The translations under genes and the position numbers were made by a program. From Flaccisagitta enflata (Eukaryota; Chaetognatha; Sagittoidea; Aphragmophora): 64,000 nucleotides of DNA. The stretch lies in contig OZ231126.1 in the NCBI GenBank assembly GCA_965153355.1, forward strand, positions 33,790,001-33,854,000, read 5' to 3'. The notes beneath the pieces are model-generated. The model ran no database searches, was not told where the DNA came from, and was given only the letters and a program-made list of their open reading frames with translations. Below are positions 26,970-37,726 of the stretch, one piece after another (the stretch's first letter is position 1; the number at the start of each line of letters is the position of its first letter).

Positions 26970-27386
26970 AAAAATCTATAAACATGCACAAGATATGATC
27001 TGTTTTGGCTGATCGTCCATGAAGAAGTCACCCTTGGATCTGGTTGGTTCAGCCGATCTTCTATCGCAATCACCCAATAACAACAGAATTTTTTTTTTTC
27101 TTTCGGGCGGAAGGATGTTCCATTTTTATGCCCTCCGGTCCAAAGGGTCTAAACCAAACCCGAGCCAAAAGAACCATGTCCCATCTGACTTCTGATGCCA
27201 TTTTCAAGTGGCAACGCCCACTTTACCGATTCTTGGCCAACATTCATTCTGAACTAATGGCACTGGCACATGCGTTCGCGAACTGGTTAAAAGAGAAATT
27301 TTGCCACACTCAAAGTGATTTGCGTACAAAGAGTCAAAGACCTGACTATAATTTACGGCACAAGGTCTTTTGTATCGGTCCAATAT
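26970..27386. other. gene-free stretch, copy A
   Basis: A 138-codon plus-strand frame (27,044-27,460) is partly preserved in copy B, but it runs into the F1 element and shows no known motif, so I do not call it a gene. Confidence 0.4.
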
Positions 27387-27957
27387 TAGTTGCGGACACG
27401 CAACTCTATTGGCGGCTTTGTCCGTCCATCGGTCCGTCGGTCCATTCATCAGTCAGCTGATACAATGTTACATGTCGAATTCAAACAACTTTATGCGAGC
27501 GACAGCATGGCTCTCGAGCTCTCCTTTGAGTTTCCATCAACATCTTCCCATCTTCTTCTCCTTTTTCGACCTTGGGATTCCGTCTCATCTGATCTTACCA
27601 ATTTCATATTCTTGCTGTAAGTATGCAAATTTCATCTTTCGACTTGGTATGGTGATTGCATGATTCGTATCAAGGTCGTTTTTCTCAAACGGAGGGACTG
27701 ACAGGCAAAGGGGAATTCCAGGCGCTGATCTGACGAATGAAGGGCTCGATTTTTTTCTTTTCACCGGAATTTTCCATATTTTGTCCCTCGAGTCATCATC
27801 GACTAGTCATACCGAATATTGTTCTGTGATGCGAATTTTTCGATGACGCAAAACGGTGTTTTATGAGCACTATAGCCTCTGCCTACCAGCCACCACTCGT
27901 TCATTCAAGTGCCCCAGCCCACCAGCGATACTGCCGCTGCCCACCCACACGCGACTA
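27387..27957 (+). repeat. F1 element, AGTTGCG subtype, copy A
   Basis: The 5' hairpin AGTTGCGGACACGCAACT is perfect and is followed by 'ctattggcggctttgtccgt' and GTCCGTCGGTCC units. The 3' block 'agccccagcccaccagcgat' type sequence and 'tgcccacccacacgcgacta' ends it, but the usual GGCCTTGTTT is missing. The interior is not an array here. Confidence 0.65.
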
Positions 27958-28749
27958 CCATTTGGTCTCGCTCATTTCTCCGCCACTCTTGACTCTTCCA
28001 GGCAGATGGATTGAGCTAGTCCCCGACTTTTGCCTCTGAACCGCATCATGCGTAAAGATTGCGTGTTGTCACATGTTTTCACAAAACATCCAACCAGACC
28101 AAAGGCAAATTTTACAACATCCTTTTTTTTTTGGAAAACACCACTCGCTTTGCAGAGGATGAAAAAATTATCGTAATTCATTCGACTTTTTTTACGCTCT
28201 GTGACTGTATTTCATTCAGCATGAAAACTAATTCGCTAAAAAAGAGAAAAAAATCGTTTTCAATTTTGTCCCTCAAAAAAGAAAAAAAAAACAGAGAGAG
28301 AAAACCTCCTTTCATTCTGAAGCAAAGCCCAACATCTTACTTCTGAGTCGGGGGAAAATTACAGAAATGGGAATCTTGCCACTATGACCCCATTAGTTTG
28401 ACGACTCTCCGATGAGGGTAGGTTTGAAACTGGGTACGACAATTAGGACTCTCAGAAATGTTTGTTTTATACGCAAACGATATTTTAAATAAGTGTTGAT
28501 CAGTTTTGGAAATGATGGAACTATTCCTTATGTTTCTTTTAGGATTTTACTTTTCTGTCTAGCTTTTTGTTGCGAAATCTAGTCGCGGTGGCGGCGTAAA
28601 TGTTTGTCTATTTCCCTCGACCAACAATTCTTTTCACTCACCTATTTCGTTAATTCTTCCATCAGACTGGCGCACTGTGGGCTGCATTTTGCGCTAGGTG
28701 GCTCATTGGGGATTAACATTACATCTTTTCCATTACATTGTTCCTTATA
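27958..28749. other. gene-free stretch, copy A
   Basis: No supported gene. Copy B carries a 20-bp tandem gain ('gctaaaaaagagaaaaaaat' repeated near 57,330-57,375) that is single in copy A. Confidence 0.45.
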
Positions 28750-28864
28750 CAGTAGATCTCGTCTAGACTTGAGATAACGGGGGCAAGCATTGTAGGAAAA
28801 CAAATGAAGCCAGGGGAGTGATATTTGAAACATAGACTAATAAAGGGAGGCTTTATTGCCCATG

Positions 28865-29120
28865 ATCGGGAAAAAAGTCGAAGTCTGTCTTCGACTTTTT
28901 GACATATTCGAGAGAAACAGGGTTTTCATTTTCTTATTAGAAAGTTGGGGAACTCATCCGGCTGATTGTGGCCTCCAATGAAATTCATTGGGTGGGTAAA
29001 TTTAATAATTCTCTTTCATTTGGCGCCAAGCAGAAGTCTCTGGGACAAATATTTTTTGTGTTATGAATTTTTAAAGATTTATTTACGAAAAATGCAAATT
29101 GAATTTTTTTTGATTTTTCA
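28865..29120 (-). repeat. F3 fragment, copy A
   Basis: The minus-strand end 'aaaaagtcgaagacagactt' can fold into a hairpin, and the 'ttggcgccaagcagaagtct' block matches F3. Copy B (57,975-58,240) is more diverged here than in neighbouring segments. Confidence 0.55.
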
Positions 29121-29129
29121 TGATTTTAT

Positions 29130-29690
29130 CTAGGATCAATAAAGGAGCGTATTTATGGTTGTTTGAGCATGCAAATATAAGAAAACATGTTTATGAGCAA
29201 ACCTGCTCATCGGTAAGGGTGTTTTAGAGGATTCTAGCTCATTTAGCTCATTTAGCTCATTTCTTTTTTATTTCAAATGTGATAAATAGATAAATATTTT
29301 GAAACTTGTTTAATAAAACAGATACAAAAAAGCATATCAGTGAGCTAGCTGCTCATCTGTAAGGGCATTTTTAAGCGTTTTAGCTCACTTAGCTCATTTA
29401 GCTGTCTTTTTTTTTCCTGATTTTTAATGGGATAGATAAATGTTTTGATGGGAGCATGTAGATACAAGAAAGCATTTTAGTGAGTAATGCTGGTTGTCTG
29501 GTTGAGTGGTTATGAGCATTTTAGCTCATCAAGCTCATTTGGCTCAGTCCCATTTTCCTCTGATTTTCAGTGCGATCAATACATACAATTGCTCTTGATT
29601 TAATCTAATAGAAAAAAAGATTTGCAGTGACTAGAGACAACAGCTTGGTGAAAAGTGACCAATGCTTACAACTTTTTTCCTCACGGCGAC
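29130..29690 (+). repeat. tandem array with 'agctcatttagctcattt', inverted partner at 32.8 kb
   Basis: Three units of about 130-180 bp share 'gagcatgcaaatataagaaa' or related, 'gctgctcatctgtaaggg' and 'tagctcatttagctcattt'. The whole block is repeated in inverted orientation at 32,805-33,430, so the two form very long, imperfect inverted arms, as in foldback-type elements. Confidence 0.65.
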
Positions 29691-29703
29691 AGCCGCCATT
29701 ACT

Positions 29704-29999
29704 GGTAGCTGGTTGCCAAGGAAATGCATTTCTATGTATTTTTGCTAGAATATCAATATTTTGAAATTTTTTTGAGGGAACATTTTTAAAAATTAAATTT
29801 GCTCGTTTAGCGGTTGCTAGGGGTTGTCACACATGGATATGCTCCCTAGCAACGGCCAAACAAGCGACATTCTTACAGAACATACTGTGGGAAAGCTGTA
29901 GCAAATTTGATTTTAAGCAATGTCCCCTCAATGAATTTCTCAAATAATTGATATTTTAGCGAAAACACATGGAAATCTGTTTCCATGGTAACCAGCTAT
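29704..29999. repeat. ~296-bp hairpin, copy A
   Basis: 'ggtagctggttgccaaggaa' at the left pairs with 'ttccatggtaaccagctatc' at the right. The arms of about 140 bp run to 'gcggttgctagggg' and 'ccctagcaacggcc' around the centre. It is kept in copy B (58,823-59,116). Confidence 0.75.
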
Positions 30000-30114
30000 C
30001 ATGGGGAATTAAGCCTCTTTTGATTAGTCTATGATCCAAATATTGCTCCCTTGCCTTCATTTGTTTTTTGGTAATGCTTGCCCCCGTTATCTCAAGTCTA
30101 GACGACATCTACTG

Positions 30115-31340
30115 TATACAGAGTGAAAAACATTTTTTTGCATATTTTTAGATGTTATGAAACTATTTATACCCAATATTGACTAACTTCTATTGGATTA
30201 AGAGCTTTATGAGCTTAGAGTACAAAAGAAGAAAAATTTGAGACAAGTGAAAAATACTGCTAAACTCTCTTACATTTAGTTTTTAAATTGTCTTATGTTT
30301 TGACCAAATCAGTTAAATTTTTGTCTTTGTTCAATAAGATTCCTTAATAAGGGGCTTAGAAAAAATTCATTTTTTGCTCATTTACCTCATTTTGCTCATT
30401 TTTCTTCCAATTAGATATAGATTTTTACTTTTATCCACATTATTACTTGTAAATTTTAGGCCAAGAAAATCGCAATTTGGACGTCAAAGGCCCGCTTGAG
30501 CCATAGCATTCTGGATTCAGGACCCCTTGAACTACATTTTGGCATAGGTCGCTCATTGTGCATCCTTGTGCGATTTTTGTTATTTATAGGGTAATAAAAG
30601 CATGCAAATTAGTTCAATTATGTAGTAATAGTAGACTAATTTATTAGTGCTAAAAATGTAAAAAATAATTATTTTTAGAATTTTTCGAGACATTTAAACA
30701 TTAATGAAGGAGTCCAATCCGATATTGAAGATGTCCTGAGCTTTTTGTAATCTTAAAAGATAATTCAAAAAAAATCATTGATTTTTCTAGAAATTTAGCA
30801 TTTTTCGTAGTAATGTCCATTTAGGTCGCCGTTTTTTACTCTAGAATGCCATAAATCCTGTTATATGGACCGGTATGTATGCTCAAATGCTACCATGACC
30901 ATTCCACTCAGTTTGAGCCATATAGCAGAGATGAAAATTTTCACCCAATACCCAAGAGCCATCTAGCGCAATCCGTGGCCCTTAGTGTGGCGCTTGGAGA
31001 CGGTTAGACTAGGAGTTGCGATGCCGTGAGGTACCATTCGTGTGTTCATAGTCAACTCTCCTTTAACCCCCCTGTCCCTCTTCTCCCCTTCTCAGCCCGG
31101 AGGCTAGTTGATTTTCAAATCTCTCTCGGGATAGAAAGGCGCTTCTTCGGCCTCACTTTTGCTTCGTCTCTCTTTTGCTTCTCTTTCGCTTCCACGGCTT
31201 TACATCAACAAGAGGCCTTCAGCAACTGCTCGCCTGCGCGTGTTGCGCTTTGACTTTCAGATTGTCTCCCATCTGTCTGTGTATCTCTGTCTGTATCTCT
31301 GTCTGTGTCTCAGTCTGAATCCCGGTCTGTATCTCTGTCC
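30115..31340. other. gene-free stretch, copy A
   Basis: AT-rich to 31.0 kb, then moderately CG-richer. A 75-codon frame (31,026-31,253) is identical in copy B, but the entire DNA segment is nearly identical there, so this is no evidence of selection. Confidence 0.4.

Positions 31341-31341
<1 letters not shown>

Positions 31342-31432
<91 letters not shown>
31342..31432. repeat. (CT)n microsatellite, copy A
   Basis: 91 bp of CT, exactly the same length as in copy B (60,461-60,551), in contrast to other tracts in the duplication. Confidence 0.95.
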
Positions 31433-31434
<2 letters not shown>

Positions 31435-31704
31435 TTTTTGTGTGATAGGGAAATTTCTTTTCTTAATCATAACACTTGAGTTGCAAGAAGCGACTTGCAG
31501 TAAAGGAGAAAAAATACTGTTGAATGACGGATTAAAATTCAACGAGAACGAAAGAGAAGACTCACGTCTGCCACACGCAGGATAGAATAGCAGAGAGGAA
31601 CTCAGTAAAATACATTTAAAGAAAGATGCGTATATGCATCACCAGGTTCTGAATAAACAATCTTCATGAGTTGTGTAGTTTCTAAATTTTACCAATAAGG
31701 GCGG

Positions 31705-31782
31705 CTAATCGCCGTAGGAAAAAAGTCGTAAATGCTGCTCGAGAAAATGAAAGAGGAAATGAGAGTGGGAGAGAAAAAAAGA

Positions 31783-31860
<78 letters not shown>

Positions 31861-32170
31861 GAGACCAAGAGAGGGAGAGACTTCAACTAACTCGATTCCG
31901 CGTTTTTGGGAAAAATGCGAAAAAGGCAAAAAAATAAAAAAGGATTTAAAAAATCATAGCTCCAAAACTATCGATCGCACAGAATTCTGCTTGGCGTCAT
32001 CTGAAAGAGGAGAATCAGCTCTTTCTTAGCTATTAATTTCATGCGTAGTCCCATTCTGCCCCCAAAATGTATCAACTTCCCCAAACGCTTCATAAAACAA
32101 AGGGAAATCCGTTTTTCTCTGCAGGACTCAAAAAGACCGAAGGGACTTCGTCTCTTCGACTTTTTTCCAA
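31705..32170 (+). repeat. F3 element without nested MITE, copy A
   Basis: 'ggcggctaatcgccgtagga' (a small hairpin) and GGAAAAAAGTCG begin it. (GA)n and (CAGA)n form the core at 31,785-31,862. Then 'catagctccaaaactatcga', 'ttctgcttggcgtcatctga' and 'agctctttcttagc' follow, and the end 'cttcgacttttttcc' is the inverse of the start. This copy shows the empty site for the 557-bp MITE. Confidence 0.7.
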
Positions 32171-32392
32171 ACAATGTTTAACACATGTCGGTCAATTTGC
32201 CGCAGTCCCGCTTGATTCTCAAATTTCAAATGCAATTTTCCTCTTGACATTAACATGGAATTAGAATCATCAACGGGAGTGACAAATTATGGGCAAATCA
32301 AGAGAGGGGACCACAATAAGCCTAGCCCGGATCAACTATGCGCGAGGCCCAAGGCAATGGTTGCCGCGAGGCCCCTTAAGTTCTAACAAGGC

Positions 32393-32560
32393 CGGATACA
32401 TGGTTACCCCAGTTGGGTGCGGGTGGGAGACCCCGTATTTTAGGTCACTTGATCATTTGGGCAGGAGCAGAGGCCAAAAAGCGCAAAAACAAACACAAAA
32501 AAGTGTGACGTTGGACTGACAGACAGGTGGGGTGTAGTCATATGGCACGTGACTAAAAAG
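32393..32560 (-). repeat. F1 element, AGTCA subtype, copy A
   Basis: On the minus strand it starts TAGTCACGTGCCATATGACT (stem AGTCA/TGACT), then 'acaccccacctgtctgtcag', 'cacacttttttgtgtttg' and 'ctgctcctgcccaaatgatc'. It ends 'cccaactggggtaaccatgt' plus 'atccggccttgtt'. The order is the same as at 5,304-5,517. Confidence 0.7.
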
Positions 32561-32765
32561 TGAGGCGGGGTCACAAAACCTTGGCCAACAGGTGGGCAGG
32601 GGCATACAAGCCCCATCAATACCGTTTCCCAGTCCATGCTTATTCACACACAATGACAATCATAACTGCAACATCATAAAGCTGCGTTTTCAAATTTTTG
32701 CGACTTGATCACCATGGACAATCACCGGGGGTAGACAGACCAATGGATGGACACTAGCCTGTACT
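32561..32765 (-). repeat. F1 element fragment, copy A
   Basis: It abuts the previous element. It contains 'gtgggcaggggcatacaagc', 'cataactgcaacatcataaa' and 'gatcaccatggacaatc', with 'gacagaccaatggatggaca' at its outer side. These are the same blocks as at 758-957. Confidence 0.6.
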
Positions 32766-32804
32766 TAAATGACAATAACCAATAATACCAGTAATAGTGG
32801 CGTG

Positions 32805-33430
32805 AGGAAAAAAGTTGTAAGCATTGGTCACTTCTCATCAAGTTTTTTTTCTCTGTCACTGCTATTTTTTTTATTTGTTAGATCAAACCAAGAACAATTA
32901 TATTTATTTATAGCACTGAAAACCAAAATTAAATGGAACTGAGCCAAATGAGCTAGATGAGCTAAAATACTAAAAATCACTCAACCAGACAACCAGCTAT
33001 GCTCACTGATATGTCTTTTTGTATTTGCATGCTTACATCAAAACATTGCATTATTCAATTGTATTTAATTATCCTATTCAAAATCAGAAAAAAAAATGAG
33101 CTAAATGAGCTAAATAAGCAAGAATACTCAAAAACACCCTGACAGATGAGCAGCTATGCTCACTGACATGCTTTTCTGTATTTGCATACTAAAACATGTA
33201 TCAAAACATTTTTTCATTTATCCCATTTAAAATCAGAAAAAAAGACTGAGCTGAATGAGCAAATTGAGCAAGAATACTGAATCACACCCTCACATATGAG
33301 CAGCCATGCTCATAGACATGTTTTCCTGTATTTGCATGCCCAAACAAACATAAATACAATCCTTTTTTTATCCTACACAAAATCAAAAATCTTTAAAAAT
33401 TCTTAAAATATTTGTCGTAGAGCATCTGCT
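32805..33430 (-). repeat. inverted partner of the 29.1-29.7 kb array, copy A
   Basis: Reverse complement of 29,130-29,690 with moderate divergence. The outer block 'gtgaggaaaaaagttgtaag' plus 'cattggtcacttctcatcaa' faces the left copy, and the tail matches the F3-like 'ccaagcaga' region. Confidence 0.65.
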
Positions 33431-33520
33431 TGGATTCCTCGATCAGTCCATGTTATTATGCTGTTTTGGGCATCAGGCCACATCATAATTGGTAGTCAAA
33501 AATTGCATTTACCTCACCCC

Positions 33521-33716
33521 AACTTACCCTCAGTAAGACAGACCTCTTTAGGAAACCCAAAATTACAAAGATGTCAATTCCTAATTTTGACAACAGATTT
33601 GAAATCTACAGTCAAAACTTACCCTCAGTAAGACAGACCTCTTTAGGAAACCCAAAATTACAAAGATGTCAATTCCTAATTTTGACAACAGATTTGAAAT
33701 CTACAGTCAAAACTGC
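33521..33716. repeat. 95-bp tandem duplication, two units
   Basis: 'aacttaccctcagtaagaca' through 'gaaatctacagtcaa' is repeated perfectly with a 95-bp period (starts 33,521 and 33,616). Copy B keeps both units and gains an extra short 'tgacagtcaaaac' piece. Confidence 0.85.
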
Positions 33717-33989
33717 TGAATATTCCAACTAGAACATGCTCAAATTTTGCATTGAAATTAAGAAGCTTCAAAAAGGGTTTTTGAAGGGGCGGTTGAATTC
33801 GATCGAAATAACCTATTTTTTCGTCCATCCGGTGGGCGAAAAAGTGATGCCTTTTATTGCCTGATCGAAACAAAAAGTTGATACGAAATGGGACAATGAG
33901 CGGCAATGATGCCATTATCAATGGTACACAATGGTGCCAATCGATTTCCCTATCTTATTTCTCTTCCTTATCCTCTTCCTCATCAAATG

Positions 33990-33990
<1 letters not shown>

Positions 33991-34080
<90 letters not shown>
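33991..34080. repeat. (CT)n microsatellite, copy A
   Basis: 90 bp of CT, about 80 bp in copy B. Confidence 0.95.
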
Positions 34081-34083
<3 letters not shown>

Positions 34084-34279
34084 CGTCCTCTCCTCGAAAA
34101 AATGACCATTTCGATCCAACTCGAAAATCCTGCCCAAAAACTGATTCGAAACTAAGTCGAAACATATCGAAGCTGTGTGAATCAGATAGTTTAGTTAACC
34201 TACTCGGGGCCACTGCCCTCATTTTACCTTCTACCACAAGCTACATTAAACATGGTTACCGTTACCATCTAACGCTTTT

Positions 34280-34583
34280 GTGACTATTATTTTTTCGGCG
34301 TTTTTAAGCTTTTTGGGCTCACAGCTCCTTCCCAAATGCCATTATGAGTCATTTTAAGTCATTTTAAGTCATTCTAAGTCATTCTAAGTCATTCTAAGTC
34401 ATTTTAAGTCATATTGAGTCATATTAAGTCACTAAAGTCAATAAGGTCAATATGGTCATTAAAGTCATTTTAAGATATTTTAAGTGATTTCAGGTTACCT
34501 TCAATCATTTAAACTCAATCTAATTCTAAGTCATCTTAAGCTATTTATGTCCTGCACGCGACTTATAAGTGTTGGCCTTGTTT
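34280..34583 (+). repeat. F1 element with AGTCATTTTA core, copy A
   Basis: A decayed 5' part ('ggctcacagctccttcccaa') is followed by about 15 units of AGTCATTTTA type, then 'gtcctgcacgcgacttataa' and 'gtgttggccttgttt'. The corresponding part of copy B has a different, longer arrangement with two F1 3' ends. Confidence 0.75.
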
Positions 34584-34811
34584 ATGCTCATGATTGATTT
34601 TGACAATATTCCCGAAGGAATTTTGAAAAAAGGAAAAAACTTTCCTCTATCAGTTTTTTTTGTAGATTTCAGATCTGCTGTCAAAATTGATCTGAACATT
34701 TTGAAATTTTAGGTTTTCTACAGGGTTCTGTCTAAAAGAGCGTAAGTTGCAGTAAGGTAAATGAGAAATTTGAAGACCAAGATTGATGTCAACAGATGCC
34801 CAAGACACAAC

Positions 34812-35480
34812 TACATCAAGAACTGGTCTGGGATTTCTATCATTATTGCTTCTTGTCGTTTAGGTACAAGCTGTCCATTGTACACAGTCTCTTTTAAGAA
34901 TGCGTATTTGCAACAAAAAACAAGGCCAACAGACTTTCATTGTGTTTTATTTGCATTGGTAGATGTAAAAGCATGACTTAAACTTGTGTTAGTATTTTCT
35001 TTTTCTTTTTCTTTTTCTTTTTTTTTCTTTTTCTTTTTCTTTTTCTTTTTCTTTTTCTTTTTCTTTTTTTTTTCTTTTTTTTCCCTTCCTTTCTCCTCTT
35101 CTTTTTCTCTTCTCTCCTTTTCCCTTTCTTCTTTTTCCCCCTTCTTCCTCCTCAAAGCGCGAGGCCCCCCAAAGCGCGAGGCCTTTTCTGCCTTTAGGTT
35201 AATCCAGGCCAGCAATAGGCTGATGGGCCCCATATAAGTAAAGGGTTTCAGGTACGACGTTACTTAGCTAGTTGACTGCAGACCTTAAGATAATCGTATG
35301 GGAGTTGAATAGTTGAATACTAGACACGACATGATCCTAATTTCCCCTACCCATCGTGCCACTTGCATGCTACCGAAGCAACTAAGATTCTATGGTGGTT
35401 TCCTTCGTTTTCCTGCCACGGTAAGTAACAAAGGAAGAATGAGTAGAAATTAGTTCCTTTCTGGCTGAGAGCTTTGTTGC
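34812..35480. other. gene-free stretch with (CTTTTT)n
   Basis: A CTTTTT/CTTTCC tract occupies 34,994-35,150. 'aaagcgcgaggcc' is repeated twice near 35,154-35,182. No gene supported. Confidence 0.5.
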
Positions 35481-37484
35481 GCGGGAGTTTCGACCTGCGC
35501 AGAATGAAAATGAAAGCCGATGAGTTTCTCTTTCCAATTCCATGCACCAATGCTTGCTAGTTATTCTTCGGTTATTCTTAGTTCGCTTCTCTTTTTCATT
35601 TCTTTTCTCTCTTATAACAATTTTTTCGCTTCCTCTCTTGTTGGTCCGTCTCCCCCCCCGTTCACATGGTTGCATCTAAAATTTTAACAACATTACAACT
35701 GAATCCTTAATCCCCCACCTGATAAAAAAAAAGGTTCCACAAACTTACTTGGGTACTTACCCACTATATTAACTAGAGAGTCGATGAAGAATTGCTGTTC
35801 TATGGAATTGAACCTACCCCAGGCCTGTCCCTTTCTCCTAGATCCTCTTTCTATCTCAACTTTTTCCGCGTTCCTTTGCTTCTCTTAAATATTTCTTTTT
35901 CATTTCTCATATCATCTCATTTGCACCTTCCCGCGCTTTATTTTTGTTTTCGCGCGTTCGTCTGTCTTTGCTCATTTGCCAATTTGTTTTTTCGAGACTC
36001 AGGCTCGGGCTCATGCGCAAGCGCAGGCGCGTGCACAATGAGGTGAAGTCTATCATGGAATCAAATCAATTCGGAAGTGAAAGGGAATTTTACCCTATTC
36101 CATCGTCATTCATGATACTCGTCTTCATTATGACATCCTTAGATCAGCCAATTCCTTATTTTCTCCCCCTCTTCCGCCCCCTCCCTCTCCCCCCCCTCCC
36201 CTCCCATTCTTCTTCCATTACGACATCCCGTCCATCGTCTTTTCTTTTTTTCTTATTTTGTTCCTTTTGTTTTCTCACGCGTTTCTTCCTTCTACGCAGA
36301 CAATTCGTTACCATTGCTAATGAGGCTAACTTCCTCCTCGCCCAATTACCATTCAAATTTATACGATTGGTAGAAAAAAGGCCGAATCTTTGAAATGGCG
36401 TTGTTAATTGCCGCTTCCATTCTGTAAAAAAAAAGATGACTGCTTGTTTACAAAAGACACTGTACAATTGCACGAAGTAGCTCATTAATTAGCACCCTCT
36501 CATCTTCCCCCTTGAACCGCGACGAGGTTTTTTTTCTTTTATTCCTAATTTTCTTCTTTTTCTTTTGTCATTATTAATTAGTGATCGTGGCTGTGCCAAG
36601 AGAGAGTGTCTAGTGTGCTTCGTCGTCTTCGTCCCCGTCGTCGTCGTCCTCGTCGTCGTCCTCGTCCCCGTCGTCATCATCGTCGTTTTCATAGTCGTGT
36701 AAACCCTCATCAGCATCATCGCATGTCAGTCTGTCTGTGCCTCTTGAGTTCATCTCTGCCTTGATTTCTTCCTAGTGGCTGGCCCTTGTTTACATATCTT
36801 GTCTGCCAATTTTTTTTCCTCTCTCTCTCTTCGCACCACTCTTTGCTTTGCAAGGCGGCAAAAAAAAAAAAAAAAAAAAACGAAAAGAAAGCTAATAAAT
36901 ATTTATGGAATAATTCTATGACAAATGGAAAACGAAATGGAATTGTCATCAATTATGCCCCGATTATCCATTGCTTTCATTTGCATTTCCCCATTCCTTC
37001 TCATTGCTTCATTTCTTGTGCACACAACTCTTTTAACAGTGACCAGATTTCAGTTGGTCTGACGGTCCGTCAAGCAGGTAGTCTGTCGGTCTGTCCCTCT
37101 GCTCATTTCTGTTTTTAGTGAGATAACATTTTGTCCACTCTGGACAACAAAACAAAGAAATATTGAAATATCAATACTTTGTAACTACAGACCGACCGAA
37201 CCTCCGGTTCGAACTGTTTTTACTGTACGGATCACTCTCCCAGCTCCGTCACTGAATCCGGAGTCGTCAGTTATCAGTAGTTCACCGAATTCAGTAGGTC
37301 AGTAAACCGAAGTTTGATTTTTTGTTTACTTTTCCTATCGAACGTGCAAATTGGGACTCCAGAATTGCCCTCTAACATGAAAAATGATTCCACAACAAAA
37401 CATGCATCTGTTTTCCTTTTTCTAACGAATTTACATTGCTCATGCTTCCTTTACAAATGAGATCAATCCCTCCGTTCCTCATCC
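35481..37484. other. gene-free stretch
   Basis: Pyrimidine-rich segments (36,130-36,290) and a GTC/GTCCTC triplet array at 36,618-36,690 are the only structures. Overlapping short frames on both strands show no known motif. An A-run sits at 36,859-36,879. Confidence 0.45.
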
Positions 37485-37651
37485 AAACAAGGCTGGATAC
37501 ACGGCCGCCAGTTGCGGACGGGTGGGCAGGGGCAGAAATGTCCGTTTTCCCACTTTTCAACTCGATCATTACGGGCCGACGGACGGACCAATGGACGGAC
37601 CGACGGACGGACGGACAAAGCCTCTTATAGAGTTGCGTGTCCGCAATTAAA
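37485..37651 (-). repeat. F1 element, AATTGCG subtype
   Basis: On the minus strand: AATTGCGGACACGCAACT hairpin, 'ctataagaggctttgtccgt', GTCCGTCG/GTCCATTG units, 'cccgtaatgatcgagttgaa', 'tgcccctgcccacccgtccg', 'caactggcggccgtgtatcc' and 'agccttgttt'. Complete and without expanded core. The 3' copy of the stem half is GTCCGCAACT, matching the CGCAACT of its own 5' hairpin. Confidence 0.75.
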
Positions 37652-37726
37652 GAAGAAAGATCGCCGATCGAGACTTGATGCTTCGCTTGCAACTAAATCC
37701 TTGACAGTGCAAATCAATTTTCTTTA

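Larger units (their letters stand above)
28750..30114. mobile_element. 1,365-bp TA-flanked TIR element, copy A
   Basis: CAGTAGATCTCGTCTAGACT at the left and, inverted, CAGTAGATGTCGTCTAGACT at the right continue as arms of about 100 bp (through 'tgagataacgggggcaagca' and on to 'catagactaat'). TA flanks both ends. Inside are an F3 fragment, a 'tagctcatttagctcattt' tandem block and a large hairpin. No transposase is visible, so it is a composite or nested non-autonomous element. A shorter relative is at 41,496-41,980. Confidence 0.75.

Noticed and set aside
27044-27460. 138-codon frame conserved in copy B
   Set aside because: The DNA itself is nearly identical between copies, so conservation is uninformative. 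The frame runs into an F1 element and shows no known motif.
34937-35233. Lys-rich minus-strand frame
   Set aside because: Translation of the CTTTTT tract.
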